Shown here piece by piece: positions 33,208 to 45,324 of a stretch of 64,000 nt of DNA. The translations under genes and the position numbers were made by a program. The stretch covers positions 124,001-188,000 of the forward strand of contig JAWWNJ010000197.1 of assembly GCA_037176885.1 (NCBI GenBank). The letters are read 5' to 3'. This DNA is from Favolaschia claudopus (lineage: Eukaryota > Basidiomycota > Agaricomycetes > Agaricales > Mycenaceae). Each line of letters starts with the position of its first letter. Position 1 is the stretch's first letter. The notes below the pieces were generated by a model, which made no database searches, was not told the DNA's origin, and saw nothing but the letters and a program-made list of their open reading frames with translations.

Positions 33208-35956
33208 ATGGCAGCCCCTCAAGACAATTCTGCTAACCCTCGTACGAATCTTTGTTATCCTAATCCATTGTCGCATTCATCCTTACACCTCAATCGGGCC
33301 CATTCAGCGCAAAGCCCAAACGGCACTCAGCCGCTTCCTAAAGGCGCCATGGCTAGCGCCATTCCGAGTCTCAAGTTTAGCCCCCCTCCATCAGCTACTC
33401 GTTTCTCGGTGAGTCGTGATATAACTTGCTCTGCGACGCCGCATGTTGACACGAAACTAATACGCCGACGAAGAGACCCGAAAATATTCCCAGCCCTCCG
33501 GCCACGCCTTCCCAGCACCTACTAGACGGCGAGCTATCCCATGTTCAATTTGCCAGCTACCCTGTTACCCCGGAAGAGAAAACCCGACCGCTCATGGAGG
33601 AGGAGGAAGAAATGCCTCGAGGCTGGGTTCCCACTCCCCTGCGCGGCTGGTATGCGATAGCTCTCGTCGTATTCCTACTACTCCTCGGCATCGCGCTCGA
33701 AATTGCGCTCCACTATACCAAGAAAAACAATGGTGAGTGGCTCTGAGGATTACGATTGGAGCATGCTCTCAGCAAGGCGTGCAGGATGGAAGACGCATGG
33801 AAATACGACTAATGGAGTGATGCACTATGTCTACGTGAGTGTGGTCGGTGGGGCTGGCAACGTGCTTTTCCTGACTCTCCCTAGACCCTTCCTCCCGTGA
33901 TCGTTGCTGCAGTGGTCCGTTGATTCTATCTGATCCTTAGCCTCGAGCTCACCAAGTTTAGATCGTCGCGCTCTGGACTTGGACGGACATTGAGATAAAG
34001 AAGATGCAGGTATGGATGAATCATTCACTTCACTCTCATGCTGATTTCACACCTCTCTTTAGCCATATGTGGACCTTGTTCGTGGGGATGCGCCTCCCGA
34101 GAAGAGTCTTCTGCTCGATTACACACGAACAAACAATTTCGTGGTATGGACTGCTGCTGCACGCAACAGACACTGGCTCGTCACCGGCGCTTCTATCATG
34201 GTTCTTCTCACCCTCACCTTCCAACCTCTGACTTCCGCGCTACTGTCAGTCAGAAACACTTGGATTACCCTTCCGGGTATGCGGAATTGCTGTTTGACCG
34301 CATCTCCGTTGATTTCTCACAATTCATCACAGACGCCACAGTCCACACTCTTTCCACTGTATCCTTGAATCAGGATACCGCATTCAATGATCTTACCAGT
34401 GAGTACCTTGAAATACTTCTACATAATTCACTCATCCGTGTTGTACAGTTTTTTTAACGGCTGCCGGGTACGCGTCGGCAAGCACGGGGTACAATCTGCA
34501 AGCGCCTCCATTCGTCTGGGAGACTTACACTGTAGCGCCATTCGAAATTCCAGACGTGATCAAAAACGGAACTTGTAGGTACCTTTCGATGTGTTCTCCG
34601 GTCAATTATCAAGCTATTTACAGTGGTCACGAACACGACCGCCGTCAAGAGCGACACGAATTGTGTATCAGCTCATGTGTGTTGCTTTCGTCTGTGAACG
34701 CACTCTCGGCTGATACAATTCGAAAGGTGACCATGACGAACCGTACCGATGGGAGCGGGTGGAACAACACTTTATCGGAACCGGGTTGCACGCTTTCATG
34801 GAGCGTTGATCGCAGTACTTCCAACCTCTTCGGAACCAGCACTTGTGGCGACGATGCAACACCCCCCCAGTTCCAACCTGTCGTATTCTGGTTTTTCACT
34901 TACCAGCCTGCCGCGCAGGCATCCGCCACGATTTGCAAGCCGGCCATTTCGCTTTGGGATGCCACTGTGACCTATGATTTGGGGAGCGGAAATGTTACAA
35001 ATGTACATGAGTTGCGGCCTTTCGATGCGTCGAGGTCTCCCTTCTCGTCGTTGTCAGCTAATGTGACTGGAGCGCCACTGAATGGGCGTGCCTACAATGG
35101 CATCAACTTCACGCTGGCCAACCCCCCGGACAAGTTCATCGTTGGTGAGTCAGCGTGTACACTTCCGCTCCAAACCAGTTAATGAGGCTGGTCCAGCTCG
35201 AATGAACGCAACTCAACTTACGATGCCAGCGGCAGTGTTTCAAGCAGCCGTGCAAAGTCCCCAGGGACTGGCTGGGTCGTTTTCTGCTGATCTTTTCGTG
35301 AACTGGTCCAATGGTGTTTATGTGCGTTATCCGGTTTGTTCAACGGCCATCTTGCTGAATGTATATAGGCCACATATCTAACTCTCATCGCCAAAGCCGT
35401 TTACTTCTTGCCAAACCAAGAACCCATCAGGATGCAGGTCAAGACATTCGAACCGCGGCTGTGGATGAGGTTTGTTTTGTAACTATATCTGAAATCGCAG
35501 CCATTGATCTGAAACCTCCCTAGCGATGTAGCGGTCCACTTGTTGACCACTTTCCTGTTCATCCTCGCCTTCTGCGCCGCCGTCATCCACATCTTCCACA
35601 GGTACGAACGACAAGAGCTGAACCTTCTTCACCAACCCGGAACAATTGCGTCCGCTGTGTCTATCGGGGCGACGACGGAGATGGGTCAATTGCTTGCCCA
35701 GCAGCGCGATGCCGCTGGCATCCATCAGGCGTTGCAGGATAAGAAATTCCGCATTGACCCGTACAATATGAAGATTCTCATGGAGGGTGAGGAAGGTTAC
35801 GAGGCGGTCGGGAGCCCGGTAGACCGCAGGAAGAGTGTGTTCGAGGTTATGCAGGGGAAGCGCGCGAGTCGGCGCTTTTCTCGCGCTCCCCTCTCGCCGG
35901 GGTTGTTGCCGCGGTCGCCAAGAACGCCGCAGTCTGGGGCTAGCGGGCAAGTTTGA
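33208..35956 (+). CDS. DUF3433-type multi-pass membrane protein
   Basis: Thirteen exons: 33208-33408, 33474-33732, 33785-33834, 33885-33914, 33962-34009, 34063-34276, 34333-34398, 34449-34574, 34624-34676, 34727-35144, 35197-35321, 35369-35469, 35524-35956; about 707 residues. After a Ser/Pro-rich cytosolic N terminus come a helix in GWYAIALVVFLLLLGIALEI, a second in LPPVIVAAVIVALWTWTDIE, then PYVDLVRGDAPPEKSLLLDY and further helices, a large glycine/Asn/Thr-rich extracytosolic loop with several N-glycosylation sequons and Cys residues, and a last helix (VAVHLLTTFLFILAFCAAVI). This matches fungal DUF3433 proteins, large membrane proteins of unknown role. Every junction keeps phase. No function is proposed beyond membrane location. 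Confidence 0.82.
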
Positions 35957-36651
35957 TTGAGAGTAACTCGATTTTTTTAGGGAGAAATTCATGTCCTTTA
36001 TCGTTCTTCACCATTTTTGTATTTGGCGACGAAAATACGAAAAATAATATCATGATCACGTTTGCTTCGCGCTCTTCTGACGTCACCCTCTCTTCTCTAA
36101 TCCCGCTCTGTGCTCATCCTCGCGTCCACTTGTGACTGAGGCACTATCTGCCGCTTCCTTGGCTATCGGCCACAGTTCTAGCTTGTGCTACTTTGGTAGT
36201 ACTCCAATTATCCTGCCTCATCCAAGTCCAGCTCTGTAGAGAAACCTCTAACCTTTTAGCAACTTCGAACTACCACTCGCAGTCCTGGCTATGAGATAGA
36301 TCATCCAATCTATCTTCCATGTCATCTTGAGCGATGAGGCCTGAGGCTCTGCTTGCTGCACAATGATCTCGACCCAGGCAATAGCGAAAATAACTCAATA
36401 TTTCGTTGGATACCTCCTTTCTGCGCGTATCGACGCGAGTCTTGGTTCGTGCGATGAGCACGCGACTCCTTGCCTTCTGGAAAAGGCTACTAGCGGTAAT
36501 GAGGCGCTTTGAGCTCCTCTTTTGTCTCGAGATTTCAAATTAGAGACCCCAAATGGCAAACGCGGAACGGGATTATTTGTTTTTTGATGGAATCAATATC
36601 CGGCCTTCCATCCGAAATTTTTTTCGTCGGGGCGTTCATGGACCAACAGAG
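35957..36651. other. Stretch without a recognised gene
   Basis: This 695-bp stretch contains the 3' flank of the DUF3433 gene and the upstream region of the next gene. An in-frame ATG at 36553 could start the downstream protein earlier. Nothing else was seen. Confidence 0.55.
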
Positions 36652-37184
36652 ATGAGCGACTCTGAGTTGTCGACGCGCGAGCCTTCGCGATATTCCATTT
36701 CTATTCCTCCTCGACTGTACACAGTGCCCTTAGGAGCGGTTTTGATAGGGACAATGATTGGGGTGAATCGCGGTGGACGGTTGGCGTCTATGAGGTTCCT
36801 GGCGGAAAACGCGCATCGGACACCGACTACACAAAAGGGGTGGTATTTATACCACAAGACGAAGAACTACCGGGTTATTCTTGGGGCGCTGCGAGGAGCT
36901 GCGCGCGACGGGGCGTACCTTGGAGCGGCTACACTTGGCTGGGTGGGGCTGGAAGAAGGACTAAAGAAGATGGGGTGGGGTCGATTTGCGATGAGCGGTG
37001 CCGGAGTGGGAACAGCCGGGATATTCAGCGGACTATGTGAGTGAAAAGCGCGATTGAAGGACGAGACTAAGGTTGTGGTGTAGATCGATTGACGTGGAAG
37101 ACGAGCCGGACAGTGTTACTGCTGGGATTAATCGGCGGGGGGGGCATGGATATATTACGATGGGTGGTAGAGATAGCAGAGTGA
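36652..37184 (+). CDS. Small multi-pass membrane protein, Tim17/22-like in form
   Basis: Two exons, 36652-37036 and 37084-37184, about 161 residues from MSDSELSTREPSRYS; the ATG at 36553 would add 33 residues. Hydrophobic, Gly-rich segments are IPPRLYTVPLGAVLIGTMIG, VILGALRGAARDGAYLGAAT, MSGAGVGTAGIFSGLYRL and TVLLLGLIGGGGMDILRW. The middle has KGWYLYHKTKNYRVILG, a charged loop. Four short Gly/Ala helices with small-residue faces resemble the Tim17/Tim22/Tim23 (PRAT) group, and a mitochondrial inner membrane place is plausible, but the diagnostic motif is not clear, so this stays tentative. The single intron is 47 bp. Confidence 0.6.
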
Positions 37185-37328
37185 TATAACGCCATCATTG
37201 AGAGGGACCAAGCGAACTTGATTTCACACATGATAGAGTGGGTGTGGAGTAACTTATTCACCTGGCGATGTCCCCCACTCCTTCTTGTCTCCTCCAACCA
37301 TCATCTCCTCCGTTTCTACCACCGCGCA

Positions 37329-39998
37329 ATGATTAAGCTCTGGCCCTCTGTGCAGGACCCTCAGCTCACACCTAGGGCGTCTACCTTATCCAGTGCCGCC
37401 GAGATCAATCCATTCGATGCCGCAACTCTCAATTCCCACCACCAACAACCACCTAGATCTCCAACCGCACTCTACCACCACCAGCTTTTGGCTCGCACCC
37501 CAGACGTCTCTACCCCCCTGGCCTCCTCAGCGGGCCTTGCAGCCGCTCTCCCAACGACCTCCCTCTCACTCCATGCTCCGGAATTCACTATGCAGCAACC
37601 TCCAAAGCCAAAGTCTGCAAACAAGTCCGCAGCGTCACAGACATCGTCCTCCACGCAACAGGGCTCAGGATCCGGATCCAAGGGCCAGATCCATGTGAAG
37701 CTCATCCAAGCTCGCGGCCTCCAAGTCGGCCCCTCCGCCAAACCATATGTCGTGGTGCAGTTTGAGCAGAACGAGTTTGTAAGCAGGGATCCAACCGAGG
37801 AGACGGAGAAGGAGGTCAAGGGCACCCCCACCGCTGTTACAGTTTCCAACGCAATGTCCGCGCTTGGCGCTATCGGTTCCAAGGCTGCCGCCGCGGCAGA
37901 GGCCGCCGTCAGCCGTAGTCGGCGGGGGAGCAAGGGCAGCAATAAAAGCTCAAATTCTTCTCCTTCTTCGTCCGTCCCCAATGGCGGTGGCGGGCTCTTT
38001 GGCCGGATCTCGTCTCATAACCCAGTCTGGAAACACGAAGTATCCTTGTGCGTATCTCGCCATTATTCGTGCACAGCTCCAGACGTTCATAATCTTACCG
38101 CAACAGCGATGTAACATCCGAGATGTCTCTCATCACATTCAACGTCTACGACCGCACAGGACTAGACCACCCTTTCCTCGGTACTGTGCAGATCAAACCG
38201 GTGCTAATCCACGACCATACTGTCGACCAGTGGTACAAGTGAGCCCCATTTCCCCAAAAAATTCTAAGCGGTCCGAATGTCCGACGATAATTCCCAGATT
38301 GCGTCCGTGCGAGAACGAAGTCGTAAGCGGGGAAATGCGTGTCCAAGTGACATTTGAACAGTACAAAGTGAGTGATCCGAACCGTCGCTGTCATATTGAT
38401 GGGCTAAAGCGCGTCTAGACGAAGCGGGCGCTAACCCCCCGTGACTTTGAATTCCTGAAACTCATTGGTCGGGGAACTTTTGGCAAGGTGTTCCAGGTCC
38501 GGAAAAAAGACACGAAACGGATATACGCCATGAAGGTCTTGTCGAAAAAAGAAATCGTTGCAAAGAAGGAGGTTGCGCACACTATTGGCGAGCGCAAGAT
38601 CCTTCAGCGCTCACTAGAATCTCCTTTCCTCGTTGGTCTCAAATTCAGCTTTCAAACCGATCTCGATCTCTACCTTGTCACCGACTTCAAATGTGGTGGC
38701 GAGCTGTTTTGGCATCTACAGCGTGAAACGCGCTTCAGTGAAGAGCGCGCGCGGTTTTACATCGCGGAACTGATATTGGCGCTGGAGCATCTCCACAAAT
38801 ATGATATTGTGTACCGGTATGTCGTTATATGCTCTAGGCTCCATCCTTACAGTCTGACGCATCCATTAGTGACCTCAAACCCGAAAATATCCTGTTAGAT
38901 GCTGTAGGGCACGTCGCTCTATGTGACTTCGGTCTATCCAAGCCAGACCTCCGTTCTGACCAACTCACGACCACGTTTTGTGGAACAACAGAGTATCTGG
39001 CACCCGAGATGCTTCTCGACGAGCTCGGCTACTCGAAAATAGTAGATTTCTGGTCCCTTGGTGTCCTTCTCTTCGAAATGTGCTGTGGCTGGAGTCCGTT
39101 TTATGCGGAGGATACACAGCAGATGTACAGGAATATATGCTTTGGGAAGATCCGGTTCCCAAAGGGTGCTATTAATGAAGACGGAAAACAGTTTGTCAAA
39201 GGGGTACGTTTCGATTTGTGTTTGTCATTTTAGACTCGATTTCTTGACATTCTTCTCCATGATGCCGAAATTTCTCCCGGTTGCTGATCGCATTTCTTTC
39301 CGCAGCTTCTGAACCGGAATCCGAAGCATCGTCTTGGCGCGGTGCGTGATGCGGAGGAACTCAAAGAGCATCCATTCTTCTCCTCAATTGACTGGGACGC
39401 ACTCGCCCGGAAACAGGTCACCCCGCCGTTCAAGCCTGTTGTAGAGTCGGACGAGTCGACAGCCAATTTCGACGAGATTTTCACCTCAGCGAACCTACAC
39501 GAGGTTGGCCTCGCAGATATGGACCTCGACATTGACGAGGAAGACCCTTCGGGAGACTGGACGCTTACCGGATCTCTCACGCAGCACCAACCCATTGGGC
39601 CCCTCGGAAGCGAGCGCGAGAATGGGACCGGTAGTGCGCCCATGAGCCCTTTACCGCATAATGGTGTGCCGCAGAATGGGAATGAGAGCACGAATGGGAC
39701 GCCCACCACCCTGCCACAGGGAATCGATATCAAGCCGAAGAAGAAACGCGAGGCAGCGGGAAGCCCGTTAACGAACAGTGTACAGGAAAACTTCCGTGGG
39801 TTCACGTATTCCGGCGGCGAGAGTTTGCCTTCCATGCATGCGATGCGGGGGAAGACCCCAGACGGCGAGCGGGAAGCAGCAGAGGACAGCGCGGGCGGTA
39901 CAGAAGACGAATTCGAGGATCCGTCAAAACCTGCCGGCCGCTATGCGCACAAGCGGCGGAAAGGGCTCGGATTCACGGGGCTCGACGATGATATGTGA
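37329..39998 (+). CDS. SCH9: SCH9-type AGC protein kinase with N-terminal C2 domain
   Basis: Six exons (37329-38047, 38107-38238, 38298-38367, 38419-38816, 38870-39203, 39306-39998), about 781 residues. A C2-like domain (IHVKLIQARGLQVGPSAKPY to RVQVTFEQYK) is split by a Ser-rich insert. The kinase begins near residue 315: LKLIGRGTFGKVFQV, catalytic Lys in YAMKVLSKKE, YRDLKPENILLD, CDFGLSK, and the activation loop TTFCGTTEYLAPEML, whose threonine PDK1 would phosphorylate. The C-terminal extension holds PPFKPVVES, and a hydrophobic motif FRGFTY near residue 713, the TORC1 site in Sch9. C2 plus AGC kinase is the Sch9/Sck layout, linking nutrient signals to growth. The 200-residue tail and its acidic linker are longer than in yeast. 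Intron 5 (102 bp) is longer than usual. Confidence 0.9.
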
Positions 39999-40270
39999 AC
40001 GATACATGCACGCTCTCCATCCTCACGTCCGCTGATCGTCTCACACGCACGCATCTGTACTTGACTCTCTCTCCGACGGACAACCCTCGGTTGCATATAC
40101 AACTGTTTCCTTTTCTTATGTACTATATGCTGGAAGATACGTATATTCTATTATACGTCCCTGTAATAATGGAAACTCCAATGTACTTTTGTTACCAATT
40201 TGAAGCAATTATACGAATGATAGTTGGCCGAATATACCGTGGGGGTGAGATTAGCATGCTGGAGCGTGTG

Positions 40271-41676
40271 CTACCAATCGTGGAGGGTGGGACAGCCCGG
40301 TCGCGACAAATCCATCCCGCCTCGGAGTAGGGGAGGTAATATGCGACCTCCGACAATGGTGTTGGTGACAATAGCCTCCACTTCGTGGGTACTTACTCTC
40401 CCGTACCACACGGATGAGCCGCCGGGAGTGTATATTATACAATTGCCTTTGACGTGGGTAAGACCGTGTGCGTGTCTGAGCTCGGACTGAATTGACTTAC
40501 CGGCATATTTGTGCCCGCCCATGTGAGAATTCTTCAAAATGAGTGCCTTCTTAGCGGTGGGAAGGGCTTTGAGGTGGTCCGTAATGTAATCTGCTCTCTC
40601 CTCGGGTGTCCCTGAGAAGTTCTCTAATGGAGGCTCTACGATATGTTCGATTTGCGTGTCAGCAGCCCAGCCCTTGGTGTGCAGACATTGGATGAACGCT
40701 ATGCAGATAGAGACGTCATTCAATCGAAACATGAGGGAAGATGCCTACTACGCACCGTTCTCGAGCTTCGGTGCAGCTATTGCGCAACGATTGTCCCTTC
40801 GCTTATGTGAACCTAAAATTATGATTAGCCTCCGAAGCGCAATACTTATCTGATAAGGCGAGACTCGGTAAACTTACACAGCATAATGACGCACGAATAA
40901 GGAAGAATCCAAGTTTGGAAGGTGCTTGATTGGTGTGTAATACCCATTCGCGGCAGCCCAGGTTCGAGCGCGGTCCGCCATAACTCCTTCGCACCCGTGG
41001 TCGTGCGGGGAACACCAGCGACGATGGAGTAGTCGGGCAGAACCAGGACCGTTTCGTGTTCGTCGTCCGCGCACACTGTCTTGTGGCTCCCGTTTAATAT
41101 CGAGAGTCGCGTGGAATCCGTGGAGGAAAAGACTCCCGGGACCGGTGGCACGACCTTTTCGTCTGCCAGGTCGATGGATATTGGAGCGGGCGCGTCGGGC
41201 ACGACCGGAGGCTGCGTTTGTGATATGAAGGCAGCCAAGGATCCGTGGGCGTCGGTGATGTCTCTGTCCCAGTCGGTGCGACCTTGACGCTCGTGTTAGT
41301 GCCCTTCAAACGTGTAGTTCCGAATGGCTTACCAGTTGAAATGAGTATCTACATTCCATATCTTTCAGCAATTTCGCTTAACAAAATGGTGGCTGACAGC
41401 TCACCTGCCGCCGGAATGGCTTCACGGAGCCCAACATCGTCGAGTCCATATCAATAGAAAGTCTCCGCGGATATTCCGAGTGGCCTAGAGAATTATGTGA
41501 GCTCGATAGAGACCAACCCGTGCTGTTGAATATTTATTACCCTCGTCGCATGGGTGGGGGCATGTCCGACAGTCTGCGGTGGCAATGGGTATTCCTGACG
41601 CGGAGAGGGTAGAGTAGATGTTGTCTTTGGGCTGCTCGTGCCCTAAAACCAGGGCTCGGAGCTTCCAGAGGCTCAT
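40271..41676 (-). CDS. Sucrase/ferredoxin-like (AIM32-type) thioredoxin-fold protein
   Basis: Seven exons: 41676-41541, 41484-41405, 41348-41333, 41282-40878, 40812-40756, 40698-40501, 40446-40271; about 355 residues. Family blocks are ADCRTCPHPCDEGHSEYPRR near the N terminus, ISTGRTDWDRDITDAHGSLA, VVLP-like LVLPDYSIVAGVPR, VIMLCSHKRRDNRCAIAAPK, NSHMGGHKYAGNCIIYTPGG and VWYGRVSTHEVEAIV. The CxxxxxxxC and HMGGHKYxGN..IY motifs are those of thioredoxin-like [2Fe-2S] proteins such as yeast Aim32, which acts in mitochondrial redox control, and of the older sucrase/ferredoxin family name. The third exon is only 16 nt (ATACTCATTTCAACTG) yet both flanking introns are canonical and it supplies the conserved LIST residues. 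Confidence 0.85.
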
Positions 41677-42429
41677 GGACGGGAGGGTGGAGGGTGGGGG
41701 TAAGGATGAGACAAAGTTTTTATCGTATCAGATACCTTCGGGGTCTATCAGATTACGGAATGCCACGGCTATCTCCGCCCACTCAAAACCTTCCCAGACT
41801 TCGCATCAGCTCGGCCGAAAACGATTTTTTGGGGCATTGGCGCGTCCGTTCGCGACAGCAGCGACGCGGTAAATAATTCTATCGTCATGAAAGTGACTTT
41901 TGCCATGCAGTTTCATGATAGACGCTAACGCCATGAGAACCGAGATTCACAGGAAACCGCTCTGGACTCGGGATCGCTTGAAAGGGGACGGGAATACTCA
42001 CGATTGCAGTGTATGTAGATGCAGGAGTCCTGGACGACGGCGACTGTACGTCCAGGGAACACCTGCCATGTCAACAAGCCTCTTTGTTATCAGATTGGTA
42101 TGCTATTAGGGATAGCTCAGCTCTTGAGCGACTTGTATGTGGGAAATATACATTGGTGAGATATCATACAGGTACCCGCGGATGTCGGTGAGATTTAAGC
42201 CAGAATTGTGCTGATGCATGTTGAAACGACGCCGAGAGGATGGCTGGGATAGAACTGCCCCGGAACGTGCGTCGTGATATGACCGGCAGGTTCATTTCAG
42301 ATGGTCGATATTTTGCAACAGCCGGAACTGCGTGTGAACCAGTGGGTTCAACTGGTCGTATGCAGGCCGTAGTTACCTGGAAGGAATATCAATGGGATGA
42401 AGAGAAAAGAGACCTGAACACCAACTACC
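41677..42429. other. Stretch without a recognised gene
   Basis: This 753-bp stretch lies upstream of the AIM32-type gene and downstream of the mitochondrial protein gene. Open frames are short and unconserved to my eye. No RNA gene or repeat was seen. Confidence 0.5.
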
Positions 42430-42957
42430 TCAAAAATCGGAGTCTTCGTATTTCTCGTCCAATTCGTCGAACATTTCAGGGTGATCGTTCAAGGCGTCCC
42501 AGCCTGGTAAGGCAGGACCTCCCTCTAGCCTCTCCACCCCATACAACGCCTCCATGACCTTCCTTTCTCGCAATGTATACTTTCCGCTGCTCCACGCCGC
42601 CGGTGCCAGTGCGTCTGTGGGATCCCTTGCATTGAATGCCAATGCGTCTGCATTCCACTCGGTAACTGGGGGTGCGTCCTGGCGTGCGCGCCAAGCGCTC
42701 ATGAGATCTCGCACGGAAATGCCCAAGTCGTCTGGTGGCAAGCCAAAGGAGTTAGACTGGCCAGTAAACGCTTCGTTGATTTTTGCATCCAAGTTTTCCC
42801 GCGTCACGAAAGTTTCGGCCTGGTGGTACATGGCGACGAGAGCGCGCATTTTTTCGGGGGAAAGGTGGACAGGATGGAGCTTTCGTGCAGGACTGCTAGA
42901 CGAGAAGCAGCGGGCCTGCACACTCAGCTTTTGTCGAGTAAATGTCCATACTGACAT
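42430..42957 (-). CDS. Unknown protein with mitochondrial presequence
   Basis: A single exon of 175 residues. The N terminus MSVWTFTRQKLSVQARCFSS is a typical amphipathic, Arg-containing presequence ending near CFSSSSPAR. The mature part starts LHPVHLSPEKMRALVAMYHQ, has an evenly charged helical stretch (ETFVTRENLDAKINEAFTG) and a more variable Ala/Pro/Asp-rich part, and ends with an acidic tail. I do not recognise the family. Position and composition would suit a small accessory protein of mitochondrial translation or respiration, but that is only an inference. The gene is head-to-head with the DUF6534 gene, about 190 bp between starts. Confidence 0.7.
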   Translation of the reverse strand: MSVWTFTRQKLSVQARCFSSSSPARKLHPVHLSPEKMRALVAMYHQAETFVTRENLDAKINEAFTGQSNSFGLPPDDLGISVRDLMSAWRARQDAPPVTEWNADALAFNARDPTDALAPAAWSSGKYTLRERKVMEALYGVERLEGGPALPGWDALNDHPEMFDELDEKYEDSDF

Positions 42958-43145
42958 GGGTCACTTAGTGTGTGGTCTTGTTTACCCCGCAAGTCGGCCA
43001 AGTCGCCGTCGTGTTTCTCTTCTGCGCCCATTTGGCATATGTATCATGATTTGAATGTTCCCTCGACTCTGCCTCAACAGCTTGGCTTTGACGCGTTTCT
43101 AAACCTCGATTCGGTCCTCCTCGTGTCTATTCCTTCTCGGGGCCA

Positions 43146-45087
43146 ATGGGTTCGCCTCTTGAGGTGGATTTAGGCGCGTCGCTGGTTCCAGTGGTGAAGC
43201 AACTGTTTGCTACCAGTTTTGTACGACAAGTCGCATCTTGACTGAGTTTGATCTCTATTCAACGTCTATTGAACGCTAGATTGGATACAGTTTGTCTACG
43301 ACGTGAGTTCTGACTGTTTGTGGTGCCCAACAGTGTCTAGACTCCTCTGTTAGTTTGTATGGATTCTCAATATTGCAAGGCAAGATGGTCCAGAATGCCG
43401 TGCCCTTCAATGTTTTGATCCTGGCCATCGTCAGTATACATGTATTGCCGGAATTACGCTAAGGACCCTGTTCTATTGAAATTTGTTGTGCGCACTTGAT
43501 TTTATTCGACTCACTCTGGAGGGTCAAACGCTGCGACTTCACTTGATAGGTTGCCCTGGTCTTGTCTGTATAATTTTGTCAGCCCTTGATTTCTCCTGAT
43601 GGTCGTTCCCAGCACTCTTGACACCTTGACCACCATGTTTGCCGCCCATTCGATATACGTAGGTGTTTCGAATTGACTTGGAAACAAATTCTCATTTTGT
43701 CCAGACTTTCTTCGTCCTTAATTTCCAGGAAACTCCGATACATGATCTACTCAATGTACCCTGGTGCGCAATGACCCTACTCTCTAGCCGTTGTTTCTGA
43801 CCGATAGTCTCAGGAGTTTCACGGTCAGTGAAGACTACTACATGATTCTCTTGCAGTCTGACGTGTCGAATAGACAGAAAAGCTGTTCGTTGTAAGTTTC
43901 TCTCTCCATTACTGAATGCCCGAAGAATTCACAATTCTTGGTCAGACCCTGATAACTTTTGTGGCTCAATGGTAAATTCGTGCGGCCATCCGCCGAGTTT
44001 TACTCATTATACCTTCAGCTTTTATGCCGAGAGGATCTGGCATAGTATATCAGACACTTGTCGCTCCGCTCGTCTAATAACTTTGATTCATTATAGTTAC
44101 TACTCACAAAACCATCCCGGCTTTCATCGTGAGTTGTGTTCTTGTCTTTCCTTCTCATCTGACAATGGTAAACAGGCTTTTCTCGCCGTGGTCTGCCTGG
44201 GTTAGTTTCGCTGCGCCCAGACTTTCTCTATCTCACCCCGTCCGTACAGGACTTGGGATTGTGACCACCGTCGAAATGTTCGTGGTGCCTATCCCGCAAT
44301 CATGCGATTCTGCATACACTGATACTCGCATGAAACAGCTTCAGTATCCAAGGTGTAATCGGTACACCGCGCTTCTCAGTCTGTCGCGTACTGGGTCTGT
44401 TAGACTTCAAATTCACCTTCGTTCATTCTTTCAGATCATCAGCGGTTTCGTGCAAGGACTCGCTGCAATAAACGACATTACTATCAGCATAGCCATGTGT
44501 TATTATCTTACGCAGAATCGCGGCGGTCTTCCTGCGTAAGCAACTCAATCTCGTCCTCATTCTCGTTGAACAACCTTTACTACCATAGCACCAACAAATT
44601 CGTGGACACCGTAGTACTGTATACAATCAGCAGGGGTATCTTAACAGCGTAAGTACTAGTGAGGACTCTATATCCTGTCGTTCTCTAGACTGATCACCGC
44701 ATAGCACGACCCAGATAGCGTTCCTGATAACAAACGTCGGCTTCCCAGGGAACACATACTATCTGCCCTTCCACATGTGTGTGGGCAAATGTGCGTCGAG
44801 ATATCCTTTTAATCATATCGTCTTCTTACTTGTGAAATCATCCGTTTTTAGTCTACGTCAACTCGGTCCTTTCCACGTCAGTCGCGAACTGTATGCTACC
44901 GTTCCGTTTGATTTTCTTAGCGCTTGGTGTTTTTAGGCTCAATATTCGGCAAATGTTCCAACGAGAGCCGGAGCAGATTGACACCGGCATAAACTTCAGT
45001 TTTTACCATCCGGATGCTATCGAACAAAGCTTCCAGGAACAAATCGTACGCCGCCTTGCCGTCCTCTTGACTTGGGCAATCCAGTAG
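43146..45087 (+). CDS. DUF6534-type seven-helix membrane protein, highly intron-split
   Basis: About fourteen short exons; coordinates inside are approximate. Segments that join well are MGSPLEVDLGASL at 43146, CLDSSVSLYGFSILQVYMYC, NYAKDPVLLKFVVALVF, TLDTLTTMFAAHSIY, TFFVLNFQETPIHDLLNVPW, TLITFVAQCFYAERIWH, TTHKTIPAFIAFLAVVCL, GLGIVTTVEMF, IISGFVQGLAAINDITISIA, then TNKFVDTVVLYTISRGILT, NTYYLPFHMCVGK, YVNSVLST and LNIRQMFQREPEQ, with a stop at 45085-45087. These are the landmarks of Agaricomycete DUF6534 proteins, which form large families with seven helices and unknown roles. The intron 43380-43434 starts with GC. Junctions near 43205, 43770-43960 and 44270-44430 are unsettled, so a degraded copy cannot be excluded. 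Confidence 0.65.
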
Positions 45088-45324
45088 CTCACAGCTCGTT
45101 TTTCACAGCGTGGTCACAATGCTAGCAAGCCCGCCTCCATTCCAGCCGCCGATCATTGCACTCGTCTTTCGAAACCAAGTGAGAAATCCGATTTGAAGAT
45201 GGACCCATGATTGGGACCCACAATTTGTTGATTCGATCCATCAAGCCATATAATAATATTTGCGAGGGACTTTGAAAGAGAGTGTATATATATATACTAA
45301 TGGTACAATGAATGCCACGAACAC

